Positions 34,009-43,067 of a stretch of 64,000 nucleotides of DNA are shown piece by piece. The stretch comes from Clostridia bacterium (lineage in GTDB: Bacteria; Bacillota; Clostridia; Oscillospirales; Acutalibacteraceae). Within the stretch, counting starts at the first letter, position 1, and each line of letters begins with the position of its first letter. Both the position numbers and the translations under genes were made by a program. Below the pieces are notes generated by a model. It did no database searches, was not told the origin of the DNA, and saw nothing but the letters and a program-made list of their open reading frames with translations. The stretch is taken from NCBI GenBank assembly GCA_017452785.1, contig JAFTLT010000013.1, positions 1 to 64,000 on the forward strand, given 5' to 3'.

Positions 34009-34037
34009 TTGACAATATAGCTGTATTATAATATAAT
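34009..34037 (+). promoter_or_regulatory. Perfect sigma-A promoter of the toxin-antitoxin operon
   Basis: TTGACA (34009-34014) and TATAAT (34032-34037) are 17 bp apart. AT-rich dyad sequence around the -10 box (TATTATAATATAATA) could serve as the autoregulatory operator. Confidence 0.8.
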
Positions 34038-34070
34038 ATGGTTAGAATATTACTATAAGGCGGTGCTTTT

Positions 34071-34337
34071 ATGAATATAAGACCTTCAGCAGCAATAAGA
34101 CAAAATTATAATGAAATAGCGGAGCTTTGCAGAAAAACGGGAGAGCCTGTTTATCTGACAAAAAATGGTGAGGGCGACCTTGTTGTTATGGATATCGAGT
34201 CCTTCACAAGACGTGAAAAAATGCTCAGACTCAGAGAGGAACTTTTGCAGGTTGAAGCCGACAGAATGGCCGGTATAAAAGATGTTACCCTAGATGAACT
34301 GTCTGACTATCTCGATGATATAATAGGAGAAGAATGA
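34071..34337 (+). CDS. Phd/YefM family antitoxin
   Basis: This 88-residue protein has the Phd/YefM N-terminal DNA-binding and dimer fold (MNIRPSAAIRQNYNEIAELC, then GEPVYLTKNGEGDLVVMDIE). The acidic C-terminal helix would bind the toxin. It is encoded directly ahead of a RelE/ParE-type toxin, with a 4-base overlap. Such antitoxins repress their own promoter together with the toxin. Confidence 0.92.
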   Translation: MNIRPSAAIRQNYNEIAELCRKTGEPVYLTKNGEGDLVVMDIESFTRREKMLRLREELLQVEADRMAGIKDVTLDELSDYLDDIIGEE

Positions 34338-34642
34338 TGAAATATACCGTTGTTATCTCCGAAAGAGCAAAACGACAGATTGCTCAGCACGTATCTTTTC
34401 TTGCTGATGTTAACAAAAACGCTGCAAGAAAACTGAAGAAAAATATTATTGAAGATTTAAACGCTCTTTCAGATATGCCTCGCAGATATTCTTATTTGAA
34501 TGATGAGTTGATTGAAAAAAATTATTACAGAAAAATGCTGTTTGAAGGCAGATACCTTGCCGTTTATCATATAAACGGCAACACGGTCTACATAGATTAT
34601 GTGGTTGATTATCGTCAGGATTATCAGTGGTTGCTTAAATAA
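34334..34642 (+). CDS. RelE/ParE family toxin
   Basis: This 102-residue protein is of the RelE/ParE fold: KYTVVISERAKRQIAQHVSF, then a two-helix hairpin and the beta-strands YYRKMLFEGRYLAVYHING with VYIDYVVDYRQDY at the end. RelE-type members cut mRNA on the ribosome, while ParE-type members poison gyrase; which applies cannot be read here. The ATG overlaps the antitoxin stop (ATGA). Confidence 0.9.
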   Translation: MMKYTVVISERAKRQIAQHVSFLADVNKNAARKLKKNIIEDLNALSDMPRRYSYLNDELIEKNYYRKMLFEGRYLAVYHINGNTVYIDYVVDYRQDYQWLLK

Positions 34643-34678
34643 AAATGATGTAACACTCAAAGAAAAGGAAAAAGGAAA

Positions 34679-35377
34679 ATGCAAAGTAAAACTAAAAGGA
34701 CTTTTTATACTGAAGCCGCATATGCAGTCGGCATAATACTTCTCGCCTTAGGCACTGCTTTTATGGAGCGTGCCGATTTCGGCCTTTCGATGATAGTGGC
34801 ACCTGCTTACATATTACATGTGAAGCTGTCGCAATATTTCAGCTTTTTCACCTTCGGAATGGCTAAATATGTGTTTCAGGCTTTTCTGATACTTATTGTT
34901 GTTTTAATCCGTCGCAGATTTAAGCTCGGTTATCTGTTTTCTTTTGTTACGGCAGTGATTTACGGCTTTGTGTTAGACGGCGCAATATCTCTTGTGTCTC
35001 TTGTGCCCTTCGGCGGTACCATGCCGTGGAGGATAGTTTATTTCCTTTCAGGTATGCTTATGTGCTCTATGGGAGTATCGCTTTTCTTTCACACATATAT
35101 TTCGCCTGAGGCTTATGAGCTGCTTGTTAAGGAAGTGGCAGAAAAATATAACTTCCCTATAAGTAAAACCAAAACAGCTTATGACTGTTCAAGTCTGGTG
35201 CTGAGCATAGCTTTATCCTTTGCATTTTTCGGCTTCGGACATTTTGAAGCAATTAATGTGGGAACATTCATATGTGCAGTTGCCAACGGATTTCTTATAG
35301 GCAGAGCTTCGATTGTGTTTGAGAAGTTTTTTGAGTTTAAAGACGCATTGCCGATGAGGAATTTTTTTGAAAAGTAA
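34679..35377 (+). CDS. Multi-pass membrane protein, YczE/YitT-like (DUF6198 group)
   Basis: This 232-residue protein has about five to six membrane helices: AVGIILLALGTAFM, YVFQAFLILIVVLI, YLFSFVTAVIYGFVL, IVYFLSGMLMCSMGVSLFF and SLVLSIALSFAFFGFG. The segment GTAFMERADFGLSMIVAPAY is typical of the YczE/YitT-like family, whose function is unknown. AAAAAGGAAA lies ahead of the ATG. The gene is 36 bases after the toxin gene and could be cotranscribed by read-through. Confidence 0.75.
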   Translation: MQSKTKRTFYTEAAYAVGIILLALGTAFMERADFGLSMIVAPAYILHVKLSQYFSFFTFGMAKYVFQAFLILIVVLIRRRFKLGYLFSFVTAVIYGFVLDGAISLVSLVPFGGTMPWRIVYFLSGMLMCSMGVSLFFHTYISPEAYELLVKEVAEKYNFPISKTKTAYDCSSLVLSIALSFAFFGFGHFEAINVGTFICAVANGFLIGRASIVFEKFFEFKDALPMRNFFEK

Positions 35378-35408
35378 AATCAGTGCTTTAGCGGCAAGTG
35401 TAAAAAAT

Positions 35409-35446
35409 CAGCAGATATGTACGATACATACCTGCTGTAAATTTTT
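35409..35446. terminator. Bidirectional terminator
   Basis: AGCAG-TATGT pairs with ACATA-CTGCT (about 35410-35436, one internal mismatch). It is flanked by an A tract on the left and a T tract on the right, between convergent genes. Confidence 0.7.
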
Positions 35447-35448
35447 TA

Positions 35449-35946
35449 TTAGGGACCGGTTAAGCTGTTAAGATATTTATCTGCCTCTTCTCTCGATTTA
35501 AAAATCACAACCTGTTTTTCGCTTTTGTATTTATCAATCAGTTCATAAATATACGGCAAAGTGTTTTCAGCGAATTCTTCAATAAACTGTCTGAATTCAT
35601 CGTCTAATTCTGTTTCAATCCAAGGCAAGTCATAACGGCCTTTGCCTATTCGCTCTGTTGCACCTTGCAGACAAACCTCTGTTGGCAAATCAAAAAGGAA
35701 AACTGTGTCACATTGTTGAAGTCTTAGTTCAATTGTTCTTTTATAGTTGCCGTCAATTATCCATTGTGGCATTGCAAATATTTCGGTTATTCTTTCGTCA
35801 AACTCTTCTCTTGAAATATGGGTTTTGTCAGGCTTATGCCATATAGCATCAAGATAATAAAGAGGTAAACCGGTGCACTTATTCAGTTTTTCTGCAAATG
35901 TTGTTTTGCCCGATCCGGGGCAGCCTATTACCATTACTTTGTTCAT
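35449..35946 (-). CDS. P-loop kinase-like protein (topology modulation/adenylate kinase-like)
   Basis: This 165-residue protein has a Walker A GCPGSGKTTFAEKL at residue 8. It also has YYLDAIWHKPD, WIIDGNYKRT and FLFDLPTEVC, the pattern of small kinase-like proteins often called topology modulation protein. No direct function is proven for this group. It overlaps the GNAT gene upstream on the strand by 4 bases. Confidence 0.85.
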   Translation of the reverse strand: MNKVMVIGCPGSGKTTFAEKLNKCTGLPLYYLDAIWHKPDKTHISREEFDERITEIFAMPQWIIDGNYKRTIELRLQQCDTVFLFDLPTEVCLQGATERIGKGRYDLPWIETELDDEFRQFIEEFAENTLPYIYELIDKYKSEKQVVIFKSREEADKYLNSLTGP

Positions 35947-36404
35947 TTTATTTCCAAACCCATAAAAACAAATTCTTCATCATTCCCGAATCTGTCTTTT
36001 ATGATTTCCTTATATTCTTGTGCAAACCCACAGCTTTCATAGCACTTAATTGCTCTTACATTCCACGAGCGCACCTGTATCAATATTTTGCTGTTGGGGT
36101 AACGCTTTGAAACTGTTTCAAGTCCGCATTTTAAGTAGGTTTTCCCATAGCCTTTTCCACAAAAATCAGGTGAAAGACCAATACCAAGAAAAACCATTTC
36201 ATTCTTTTTATAAATGTTGATATATGCTGTCAGTGTTCCGTCTTCCCAAAAACAAATATAGTTGTCTTTGTTTTCGCTTTTCAGCAAAGGTGAGTTGCTT
36301 TTTGCCGCTTCATCAAAAGACATATAATTATATACGTCATAGAGCGAAGGATATTGCCACGAGCATATTTCTTTGACGGCGGCAGTATTCATCGAACTAA
36401 TCAT
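35943..36404 (-). CDS. GNAT family N-acetyltransferase
   Basis: This 153-residue protein has GNAT motif A with acetyl-CoA loop (LGIGLSPDFCGKGYGKTYL, about 82-100) and motif B (SWNVRAIKCYESCGF, about 120). The acceptor is unknown. GAGGA lies 7 bases before the ATG. It is coupled to the P-loop gene by ATGA overlap. An ATTCATAATT-type repeat lies immediately upstream. Confidence 0.88.
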   Translation of the reverse strand: MISSMNTAAVKEICSWQYPSLYDVYNYMSFDEAAKSNSPLLKSENKDNYICFWEDGTLTAYINIYKKNEMVFLGIGLSPDFCGKGYGKTYLKCGLETVSKRYPNSKILIQVRSWNVRAIKCYESCGFAQEYKEIIKDRFGNDEEFVFMGLEIK

Positions 36405-36426
36405 TCATAATTCCTCATTCATAATT
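36402..36426. repeat. ATTCATAATTCCTCATTCATAATT repeat copy
   Basis: This short AT-rich repeat recurs, whole or in part, at 44571-44592, 41865-41892 (inverted sense), 42127-42157 and 62669-62688. All copies are between genes. Confidence 0.5.
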
Positions 36427-37273
36427 ACCCAACAAGTCCCACTGCATTGCAGTTTTTCTTGTGCTCGGCATAAGTCTCAGCGTAATAATAATTCCAGTCA
36501 CTGTCAGTTACAAAGTAAAAATAATCCGTTTCGGCAGGGTACAACGCAGCCTCAATAGCCGCAAGACCGGGGTTGGTTATGGCGCCCACAGGCAGACCCT
36601 CACACTTATAGGTGTTATATTTTTCGGCATAGCTGTCGGCGGTGCTGATATACTTCGAGTCAGCAACATAATCATTGATATAGTGGATAGTCACATCACA
36701 CTGCAGGCGTGGGAAAGACGGACTTTTAAGACGGTTATGAAGCACACTTGCCACATTTTTCACACTGTCTGCCGTATAAGATTCCTCCTGCACAATAGAG
36801 GCAAGGGTGATTATTCTGTCAAGAGTGTAACCAAGCTCATAGGCGCGTTGTCTGTACTCAGAAGTGAGCTTACGCTCAGTGTTGTCAAGAAAACGGGAGA
36901 GTGCCTTTTCCTCGCTTTCACCACGGTAAAACTCATAGGTGTCGGGAAAAATATATCCCTCAAGGATAAATGCTCTGTCTTGCTTATTTTCAATTTCTTT
37001 TATAAAAGAATAGGGGAGTGACTGAATATATGCTATATCATTTGTCAATTCTAAAAAGCGTGAAGCATTGCACACTTCGTTTTCTTCAAGTCTCTCGGCT
37101 ATCTGAACGGCGGTGAAGCCCTCAGGGAAGGTTACTGTTACTGTGAGAGATTTTGTTGTTTCAGTGGTGTCGGGTGTAGTTGTTACATCCTCACCTTTAT
37201 CAGCACAGGCATATAGTGTGAGAAGGCTGAACACGAGCAGTAAAATGCAAAAGAGCTTTTTTATTGTAATCAC
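36425..37273 (-). CDS. mltG: MltG-like endolytic transglycosylase, lipoprotein
   Basis: MltG cleaves nascent glycan strands at the membrane and sets strand length. This protein (282 residues from the GTG at 37273) has a lipoprotein signal peptide with lipobox LYAC near residue 24, then a Thr-rich linker. A LysM-like segment follows (FPEGFTAVQIAERLEENEV), then the YceG catalytic domain. The active-site glutamate lies in TLASIVQEES, and the signature GLPVGAITNPG follows. AAGGA sits unusually close to the GTG; a longer frame reaches 37375 but would bury the signal peptide. Being a lipoprotein rather than a simple membrane protein is a variant seen in some Clostridia. Confidence 0.88.
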   Translation of the reverse strand: MITIKKLFCILLLVFSLLTLYACADKGEDVTTTPDTTETTKSLTVTVTFPEGFTAVQIAERLEENEVCNASRFLELTNDIAYIQSLPYSFIKEIENKQDRAFILEGYIFPDTYEFYRGESEEKALSRFLDNTERKLTSEYRQRAYELGYTLDRIITLASIVQEESYTADSVKNVASVLHNRLKSPSFPRLQCDVTIHYINDYVADSKYISTADSYAEKYNTYKCEGLPVGAITNPGLAAIEAALYPAETDYFYFVTDSDWNYYYAETYAEHKKNCNAVGLVG

Positions 37274-37414
37274 ATCCTTAAGTTTTAAGTTCTTTTTATA
37301 TTGGAATTGTATCATAATACAGTCAAAAACAAAAGAGAAACAGAAATAATTTATGAAAATTGTAAGAATTTGCATTATTAATTGCAGTAAATTCTCTGTA
37401 TTTTCAAAAAAGAC

Positions 37415-37441
37415 TTGAAAAATATTGCGATATGTTATAAA
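37415..37441 (+). promoter_or_regulatory. Extended -10 promoter of efp
   Basis: TTGAAA (37415-37420) lies 15 bp before TATAAA (37436-37441), and a TG dinucleotide at 37433 makes an extended -10. Confidence 0.5.
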
Positions 37442-37479
37442 ATAACTAAGTAAAATTAAAATTTCGGAGGAATACTAAT

Positions 37480-38037
37480 ATGGTATCAGCAGGCGATTTC
37501 AGAAATGGCGTCACATTTGAAATGGACGGCAATGTTCTTCAGATCATTGAGTTCCAGCACGTTAAGCCCGGTAAGGGTGCAGCCTTTGTTCGTGCAAAGG
37601 TAAGAAATGTTATCACTGGTTCAGTTATTGAGCGTACTTTTAACCCCAGTGAAAAGTTCCCCACAGCTTTCGTTGAAAGAAAGGAAATGGAATATTCCTA
37701 CAATGACGGCGGTCTTTACTACTTCATGGATCCCGAAAGCTATGAGCTTGTTCCCATCAATGAGAGTGAGCTTTCAGACAACTTCAAGTTTGTTAAGGAA
37801 AATATGGTTTGCCGTATCCTTTCCTACAAGGGCAACGTTTTCGGCGTTGAGCCTCCCAACTTTGTTGAGCTTCAGGTTGCAAAGACAGACCCCGGCTTCA
37901 AGGGTGACACAGCTACAAACACAACTAAACCCGCTACACTTGAAACAGGTGCTGAAGTTAAGGTTCCCCTTTTCATTGACGAGGGCGAAATGATTCAGAT
38001 CGACACAAGAACAGGCGAATATATGGGTCGTGCATAA
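37480..38037 (+). CDS. efp: Translation elongation factor P
   Basis: EF-P relieves ribosome stalling at proline runs. This 185-residue protein has the three beta-barrel domains: the KOW-like N domain with [13 protein letters not shown], where K32 is at the modified position, then the OB domains with [12 protein letters not shown] and the C-terminal [12 protein letters not shown] signature. The start has GGAGG. It is probably cotranscribed with the small acidic protein 49 bases downstream. Confidence 0.98.
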   Translation: MVSAGDFRNGVTFEMDGNVLQIIEFQHVKPGKGAAFVRAKVRNVITGSVIERTFNPSEKFPTAFVERKEMEYSYNDGGLYYFMDPESYELVPINESELSDNFKFVKENMVCRILSYKGNVFGVEPPNFVELQVAKTDPGFKGDTATNTTKPATLETGAEVKVPLFIDEGEMIQIDTRTGEYMGRA

Positions 38038-38086
38038 GCGAACCGTAATAATAACCAACAACACTTTAGAAAAGGATGTGGACATA

Positions 38087-38530
38087 ATGTCAGTATCAGA
38101 AAAAGTTGCATATTTAAGAGGACTTATGGAAGGCCTTGACATCGATGACGATTCAAAGGAAGGCAAGCTCTTTGCTGCTATCGTTGACGCACTTGACGAA
38201 ATGGCATCAGAGATCAGCGACCTTGAAGAAGATATCGAGGATATCGATGATGATCTTGACGAGCTCGAAGAGTATATCGAAGAAATCGACGAAGCTCTCG
38301 GCGAAGTTGAAGAATTCGTTTATGATTATGATGATTGTGACTGCGATTGCTGTGACGATGAATGTGACTGCTGCGAAGATGATTGCATCGAAGCTGTTTG
38401 TCCTGCTTGCGGCGCAGAAATCTGCATCGATTTTGATGACATCGACGATGAGGGCAAAGTAGAATGTCCTGCTTGTGCAGAAATTCTTGAGTTCGAAATC
38501 GAAGAAGAAGAAATCGAAGACGAAGAATAA
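38087..38530 (+). CDS. CD1247-type acidic protein with Cys-rich zinc-like segment
   Basis: This 147-residue, strongly acidic protein starts with the CD1247 N-terminal block (SVSEKVAYLRGLMEGLDID), followed by a coiled-coil of Asp/Glu and hydrophobic heptads (about 45-80). A Cys-rich run then follows (CDCDCCDDECDCCEDDC, about 87-103). A zinc-ribbon-like pair comes after (VCPACGAEI and VECPACAEIL). It may bind metals. Function is unknown; the family is widespread in Clostridia. The ATG at 38087 was chosen because AAAGGATG precedes it at the right distance. Confidence 0.8.
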   Translation: MSVSEKVAYLRGLMEGLDIDDDSKEGKLFAAIVDALDEMASEISDLEEDIEDIDDDLDELEEYIEEIDEALGEVEEFVYDYDDCDCDCCDDECDCCEDDCIEAVCPACGAEICIDFDDIDDEGKVECPACAEILEFEIEEEEIEDEE

Positions 38531-38533
38531 TGA

Positions 38534-38560
38534 AAAGCGACTCGTAGGAGTCGCTTTTTT
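38534..38560 (+). terminator. Terminator after the CD1247-like gene
   Basis: AAAGCGACTC (38534-38543) pairs perfectly with GAGTCGCTTT (38548-38557) around a 4-nt loop, followed by more T. Confidence 0.9.
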
Positions 38561-38561
38561 A

Positions 38562-38810
38562 ATGCAGAATGCAGAGTGCAGAATTGCGGTCGCAATTTTA
38601 CCTCTCTCCAACCTAAATTCCTACCCGCAAAGCTAAAGCTCAGAAAAGGGTAATTTCATCAATCTTAATTAAAGGCAGGTCACTATTATCATTTGTAGTG
38701 ACCTGCTAAATTTTTATAATTGAGTAAAGTTGTATCTAATCTTTACTGTCTTTGCGGGGGAATATTTACTTATCAGAGAAATGTGAACCCACGACCACAA
38801 TTCTGCATTC
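38562..38810. repeat. MITE-like inverted-repeat element, copy B (about 249 bp)
   Basis: The ends TGCAGAATTGCGGTCGC (38577-38593) and ACGACCACAATTCTGCA (38791-38807) are inverted copies with two mismatches. The core stem GCAGGTCACTA/TAGTGACCTGC and TCATCAATCTTAA match copy A at 16638-16890. It again lies between convergent genes. Confidence 0.65.
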
Positions 38811-38830
38811 TTCAAGCTTTCGGCTTTAAT

Positions 38831-39328
38831 TCAGATTTTTTTCTCATCAAAGTCAATGAGTACTGATGCTTTTTTAGGTTCAAGCTTTGTCATCTTAACA
38901 CCTGCAGCGGTGAACATGCGCTTTGAAGCACGTGTACCCATTGTGTTGGCATATTTGTCAGAGAGATAAACAACCTCCTTGATACCGCTCTGGATAATTG
39001 CCTTTGCACATTCGTTGCAGGGGAAAAGAGCAACATAAATTCTGCAGCCCTCAAGGTTAACGCCTCTGCAGTTGAGAATGGCATTAAGCTCTGCGTGGCA
39101 CACATAGGGGTATTTTGTGTCGTATGCATCGCCGTCTCTTTCCCAAGGGAATTCATCGTCGTTGCAGCCTGTGGGGAAACCGTTGTAGCCCATTGACATA
39201 ATGCGGTTATTGTCATTGACTATGCAGGCACCCACCTGTGTGTTAGGGTCTTTACTTCTGTAGGAGGAGAGCATTGCAACTCCCATAAAGTATTCGTCCC
39301 AAGATAAATAGTCCTGTCTTTTTGGCAT
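38831..39328 (-). CDS. dCMP/cytidine deaminase family protein
   Basis: This 165-residue zinc deaminase, most like deoxycytidylate deaminase, has zinc ligands in CHAELNAI (H78, proton-shuttling E80) and PCNEC (C104, C107). It also has the nucleotide-side segment [18 protein letters not shown]. It would convert dCMP to dUMP for thymidylate synthesis. The neighbours do not add information. Confidence 0.93.
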   Translation of the reverse strand: MPKRQDYLSWDEYFMGVAMLSSYRSKDPNTQVGACIVNDNNRIMSMGYNGFPTGCNDDEFPWERDGDAYDTKYPYVCHAELNAILNCRGVNLEGCRIYVALFPCNECAKAIIQSGIKEVVYLSDKYANTMGTRASKRMFTAAGVKMTKLEPKKASVLIDFDEKKI

Positions 39329-39354
39329 AATGTTTTCTTCCTCTCCGATGCAGA

Positions 39355-41424
39355 TTATTCTGCACCTCTATAGTATAATCCTCTTGTGTAAGCGGCGCCT
39401 TCTTTGAGGGGTGTACCTTTACGGTACGCCTGAAGAACGGCTTCGCATAGTTCCTGTTTTTCTTTTGTGAAATAGAAGGTAATAAAGTCCATATTTTCTA
39501 TTTCACTCATTCGGTCAGCCATATAAATGGGCGCAGAGTTAAGAATTTCACTAAAGCCCATATTGCATGTGACGGGGAATTTTTTGCCGAGTCTGTCAGT
39601 GAGATAGCTGCTGCTTTTACATTCACTGCAGGTCTTGCCGTTTTTTATGGGGCAGTTTCTCGTCAGCATCAGTGGCAGTCTGCCAAAGCCGATTATGCCT
39701 CTTGGTACTCTGCCGCCGATTGCTGCCAGATTCTTTAAGGTTAGCTCAGCTGACAAGGTCAATGACTTTACACCTAAGCTCTCTAAAACTTCCGCTGAAA
39801 GGCTGTTTGCCACATTCATTGAGAAGCCTGTGTGAATGTCAAATCCCAGTTTTTTGGCAAGAGCAAGACCGTCTAAAGTGGAGCAATAAGCAAGGTTTAT
39901 TCCCATCTTTTTTGCTTTTATAAGCAGACTTTCCACAGCCTTTTCATTGCCGAAAATGCCTCTCGGCACCTCAACACCTATGTTTACACCTGAGTTTTTA
40001 AGGCTTTCCACCGAGTTTTCATCAATATTCAGGGGTAAATACAAGTTTTCAACATTGCTGAGATTATGGGGAATCTGCTCTTTTTTTGCCACTCTCACAT
40101 GGAATTTAATATCTTTTCTTGCTTCATGGGGAGTGAATTTTATTTCTTTATATGTAAAGGGGTTTGACTTTACATCAGTGAGCCTCTTTTCAAGCTCGCA
40201 GAGAGCCTGTCTTCTGAGGTTATTTATAACGCTTGCAGGCACAATCAACCCCTCATCAAGGTCAATTTCTATTTTTTCTGCATAGAACTGTGTACCGCCG
40301 CATTTACTTATTCTGTCAGCAAGGCTCTCTTTTGTCATAGGCTTATTGAGTGCCTTTTCAGGGATAGCTTCATCCTCGGTGAAAACAGTTTTGCCCATAG
40401 CCGAAGCTGAAAGCGAAACCCTTTCGCCCTCTATAACTGTGAGATAAAACTCCACGGGTATGAGCGGCACTTCCTTTTCATAAGCTCTCGACAAATCAGT
40501 GAGAACTTTATTTGTTGAAGCTGTTACATCTTCCTTTTGTCTTATGCCGAACATATCTCTGCCGAGCTTGCTTTCAAAATATCCCTTGGTGAAGCCTGAA
40601 CGGGAGAAAACTGCTCTGAGTTTTTCTGTCAGTTCCCCGCTTAGTTCACCCTCAAGAGAAGCTTTCACACTTCGCACGGCTGCACTGACATATTCGGGGC
40701 GCTTCATTCTGCCCTCAATTTTAAGCGAGTCAACGCCTAACTTCTGAATATCGTCTGCACACTCTGTCAGGGACAAATCCTTAAGACTCAGGTCATGGCC
40801 CGTTCCGCCTGCAACTGCAAAGGGGAGTCTGCAGGGCTGAGCGCAAAGACCTCTGTTGCCGCTTCTGCCGCCAAAAATGCTGCTCATATAGCACTGACCT
40901 GAAACGCACATACAGAGTGCACCGTGAACGAAAATCTCAATTTCGATATGTGATGAATCCTTGATTTCCTTTATCTCGCTTTTTGACAGCTCTCTTGGAA
41001 GCACAGCTCGTTTGTAGCCGAGACTTTCGAGCAGGGCAACACCTATAGAAGTACCCACAGACATCTGAGTTGAGGCGTGTCTCTCAAGCGAAGGAGCACA
41101 CTCTTTAATGAGCGAAGCAAGACCTAAATCCTGCAGAATAACTGCATCTGCACCGAGTGAGACAATGTTTTTTACCACATCAAGAGCCTGAAAAAGCTCG
41201 CTGTCCTGCAAGAGCGTGTTCATGGTTATGTGAACCTTTACACCTCTTGCGTGGCAGTAGTCGATGGCCTTTTTCAGGTCTTCACCTGAGAAGTTGTCCG
41301 CACGCATTCTTGCATTGAAGCTGTCAGTGCCGAGATAAACTGCATTTGCCCCTGAGCGGACACCGGCAACTAAAGCGTCAAAGGTGCCTGCCGGGGCAAG
41401 AATTTCTGTCTTATGCATTGCCAT
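39355..41424 (-). CDS. U32 family peptidase, RlhA/YdcP type
   Basis: This 689-residue U32 protein starts with the TIM-barrel domain ([20 protein letters not shown]). The conserved PROSITE-type block is [18 protein letters not shown] followed by [16 protein letters not shown] long middle region and a second barrel-like segment with more cysteines ([14 protein letters not shown]) follow. Large U32 proteins such as E. coli RlhA hydroxylate 23S rRNA rather than act as proteases, and the cysteines may bind an iron-sulfur cluster. It overlaps zapA upstream on the strand by 14 bases. Confidence 0.88.
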   Translation of the reverse strand: MAMHKTEILAPAGTFDALVAGVRSGANAVYLGTDSFNARMRADNFSGEDLKKAIDYCHARGVKVHITMNTLLQDSELFQALDVVKNIVSLGADAVILQDLGLASLIKECAPSLERHASTQMSVGTSIGVALLESLGYKRAVLPRELSKSEIKEIKDSSHIEIEIFVHGALCMCVSGQCYMSSIFGGRSGNRGLCAQPCRLPFAVAGGTGHDLSLKDLSLTECADDIQKLGVDSLKIEGRMKRPEYVSAAVRSVKASLEGELSGELTEKLRAVFSRSGFTKGYFESKLGRDMFGIRQKEDVTASTNKVLTDLSRAYEKEVPLIPVEFYLTVIEGERVSLSASAMGKTVFTEDEAIPEKALNKPMTKESLADRISKCGGTQFYAEKIEIDLDEGLIVPASVINNLRRQALCELEKRLTDVKSNPFTYKEIKFTPHEARKDIKFHVRVAKKEQIPHNLSNVENLYLPLNIDENSVESLKNSGVNIGVEVPRGIFGNEKAVESLLIKAKKMGINLAYCSTLDGLALAKKLGFDIHTGFSMNVANSLSAEVLESLGVKSLTLSAELTLKNLAAIGGRVPRGIIGFGRLPLMLTRNCPIKNGKTCSECKSSSYLTDRLGKKFPVTCNMGFSEILNSAPIYMADRMSEIENMDFITFYFTKEKQELCEAVLQAYRKGTPLKEGAAYTRGLYYRGAE

Positions 41425-41845
41425 CGGGCTTTTTCTTCATAGGCTTGATGTTGCTTGCAGGGGCGGCGCTTCCGAGTACTGCGCCAAGCTCTGCCTTAAG
41501 TCTGCCGTTTTCAATTATGAGATTTTCAAGCTGTCTTTTAGATTCTTCAAGCTCGTGTCTTGCCCAGTCAGCCTTGCTCTTTGCATTTGAAGCATCGTCA
41601 AGATAATCCTTGATCTGTTCACGCAGACGGTCTGCCGAATCAGAAGCCTTTTTGCATTCATCTGCATAGTTGAGAGCTGAAAGCACAGCAGCCTGAGTTG
41701 TGGAAAGTCGAGGACTTTCCTTCATAATTTTGGTTATTGTTCTGTCAAGGTCTCTGCCGAGCTCCTGAACATATTTAACATCGTCTTCAGTGATAATGGA
41801 ATATTCCACACCTGCGATATAGAGTTTAACTTTTGATGCTGCCAT
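41411..41845 (-). CDS. zapA: Cell division protein ZapA
   Basis: This 144-residue ZapA-like protein helps bundle FtsZ filaments. Its N-terminal domain is KVKLYIAGVEYSIITEDD with YVQELGRDLDRTITKIMKE. A long coiled coil follows (about 60-120), and the tail is disordered and basic. The pairing of zapA with a U32 peptidase is common in Firmicutes. The upstream 334-base gap holds AT-rich repeats and no gene. Confidence 0.9.
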   Translation of the reverse strand: MAASKVKLYIAGVEYSIITEDDVKYVQELGRDLDRTITKIMKESPRLSTTQAAVLSALNYADECKKASDSADRLREQIKDYLDDASNAKSKADWARHELEESKRQLENLIIENGRLKAELGAVLGSAAPASNIKPMKKKPDGNA

Positions 41846-42179
41846 ATTATCATTCCCTTCGGTTAATTATGAATCAGGAATTATGAATCAATTTAGGAAA
41901 TCACAATTACACAGTTCCTGAATATACATTATATATTATACAACAGATATTCTTTATAATCAAGCAAAAATGATAAATGTAAGAAAGATAAAAATAAATT
42001 TGCTTTTTTGCAAGAGAAGTGATATAATATATTAGTTACACAAGTGAAGATGAATTTTTCTGTGCGGTATTTATATTAAAAACCTCAGAGATTTTTCACG
42101 CATACAATCGGAGCGTGGCTCCCCGTAATTATTCATCATTCATTATTCACTATTCATTAAATTAAGAGGAGATGATGGC
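41846..42179. other. Intergenic region with ATTCATAATT repeats and the mgtC-like promoter
   Basis: Two partial copies of the AT-rich repeat flank the region (41865-41892 and 42127-42157), and the promoter at 42000-42028 lies in the middle. I see no gene. A short element GCATACAATCGGAGCG at 42100 also occurs near 62641. Confidence 0.5.
42000..42028 (+). promoter_or_regulatory. Promoter of the MgtC-like gene
   Basis: TTGCTT (42000-42005) and TATAAT (42023-42028) are 17 bp apart, with TG forming an extended -10. The leader to the ATG is about 145 bases, long enough for control by RNA structure. Confidence 0.6.
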
Positions 42180-42902
42180 ATGGAAGCGATAAAAGATTTT
42201 TTAATCGGGATTTATTCCGTTGATTCCGTGCAGTATACCATTGATGCCGTGATAAAAATGGTGCTTGCCGTTATATTCAGCGGTGTTATCGGCTATGAGA
42301 GAGAACATTCACACAGACCTGCCGGCTTCAGAACACACATCCTTGTTGCTGTAGGTTCAACCCTTGTTATGATGACATCAAAATATGTTTTTTTAGAGTA
42401 TCAGGGACTTGTAACCGTTGACCCCACAAGACTGGGTGCACAGGTTATCAGCGGCATCGGTTTTCTTGGTGCAGGCACAATTCTGCGTGAGGGCTTCAGT
42501 GTCAAGGGTCTGACAACAGCCGCATCACTATGGGCAGTATCCTGCATCGGTCTTGCCGTGGGTGCAGGTTATTATGTCGGTGCACTTGTTACCACACTTG
42601 TTATTTACATAACCCTCAATACTCTTAAGCGTGTGGTTGCCAAGGGCAACCCCTCAAGAAACATCTATATTGAGGCTGACAACCTTAGCCGTCAGGCAGC
42701 TGAAATCGGTGCAATCATCAAGAGGTACGGCGGCAATCTGCACACTCTTGAGGTGCTCTATGCCGACAGCGCATCAACCAAGCGCAAGAGCGACTCAATT
42801 GTTATGAAGGCTGTTGTTATGCCAAAGGACGAGGAAAGCCTGAGCATGACAATTTCAGCCATCAGGTCACTTGAGGGCATAAGAGACCTGTATATTGATT
42901 AA
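42180..42902 (+). CDS. MgtC/SapB family membrane protein
   Basis: This 240-residue protein has four to five membrane helices. The family signatures are GYEREHSHRPAGFRTHILVA, RLGAQVISGIGFLGAGTI and VKGLTTAASLWAVSCIGLAVG. A cytoplasmic ACT-like C-terminal domain covers about 165-240. MgtC proteins affect magnesium homeostasis and the F1Fo ATP synthase in some pathogens; most Firmicutes copies are uncharacterised. GAGGAG precedes the ATG. Confidence 0.92.
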   Translation: MEAIKDFLIGIYSVDSVQYTIDAVIKMVLAVIFSGVIGYEREHSHRPAGFRTHILVAVGSTLVMMTSKYVFLEYQGLVTVDPTRLGAQVISGIGFLGAGTILREGFSVKGLTTAASLWAVSCIGLAVGAGYYVGALVTTLVIYITLNTLKRVVAKGNPSRNIYIEADNLSRQAAEIGAIIKRYGGNLHTLEVLYADSASTKRKSDSIVMKAVVMPKDEESLSMTISAIRSLEGIRDLYID

Positions 42903-42988
42903 TGCAGAATGCAGAGTGCAGAACGCAGAATGGCGACGGACTTTGGCGAGTGGAGGGTAACCTCTGCCCGCCATTTTAGTTTTTTTAT
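42903..42988 (+). terminator. Repeat-derived terminator after the MgtC-like gene
   Basis: A GCAGAATGCAGAGTGCAGAAC block leads into a hairpin. AATGGCG (42929-42935) pairs with CGCCATT (42969-42975), with an inner stem GAGG/CCTC, and a run of T follows. The left part is the same repeat as at 16638 and 38562. Confidence 0.65.
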
Positions 42989-43067
42989 TTTTCGTGGACA
43001 ATGCTGTACTTTTCAGCGTCTTAATAAGTGAAACGGTTTCAAAATAAGATGCAAGGAAAGTTTTATT

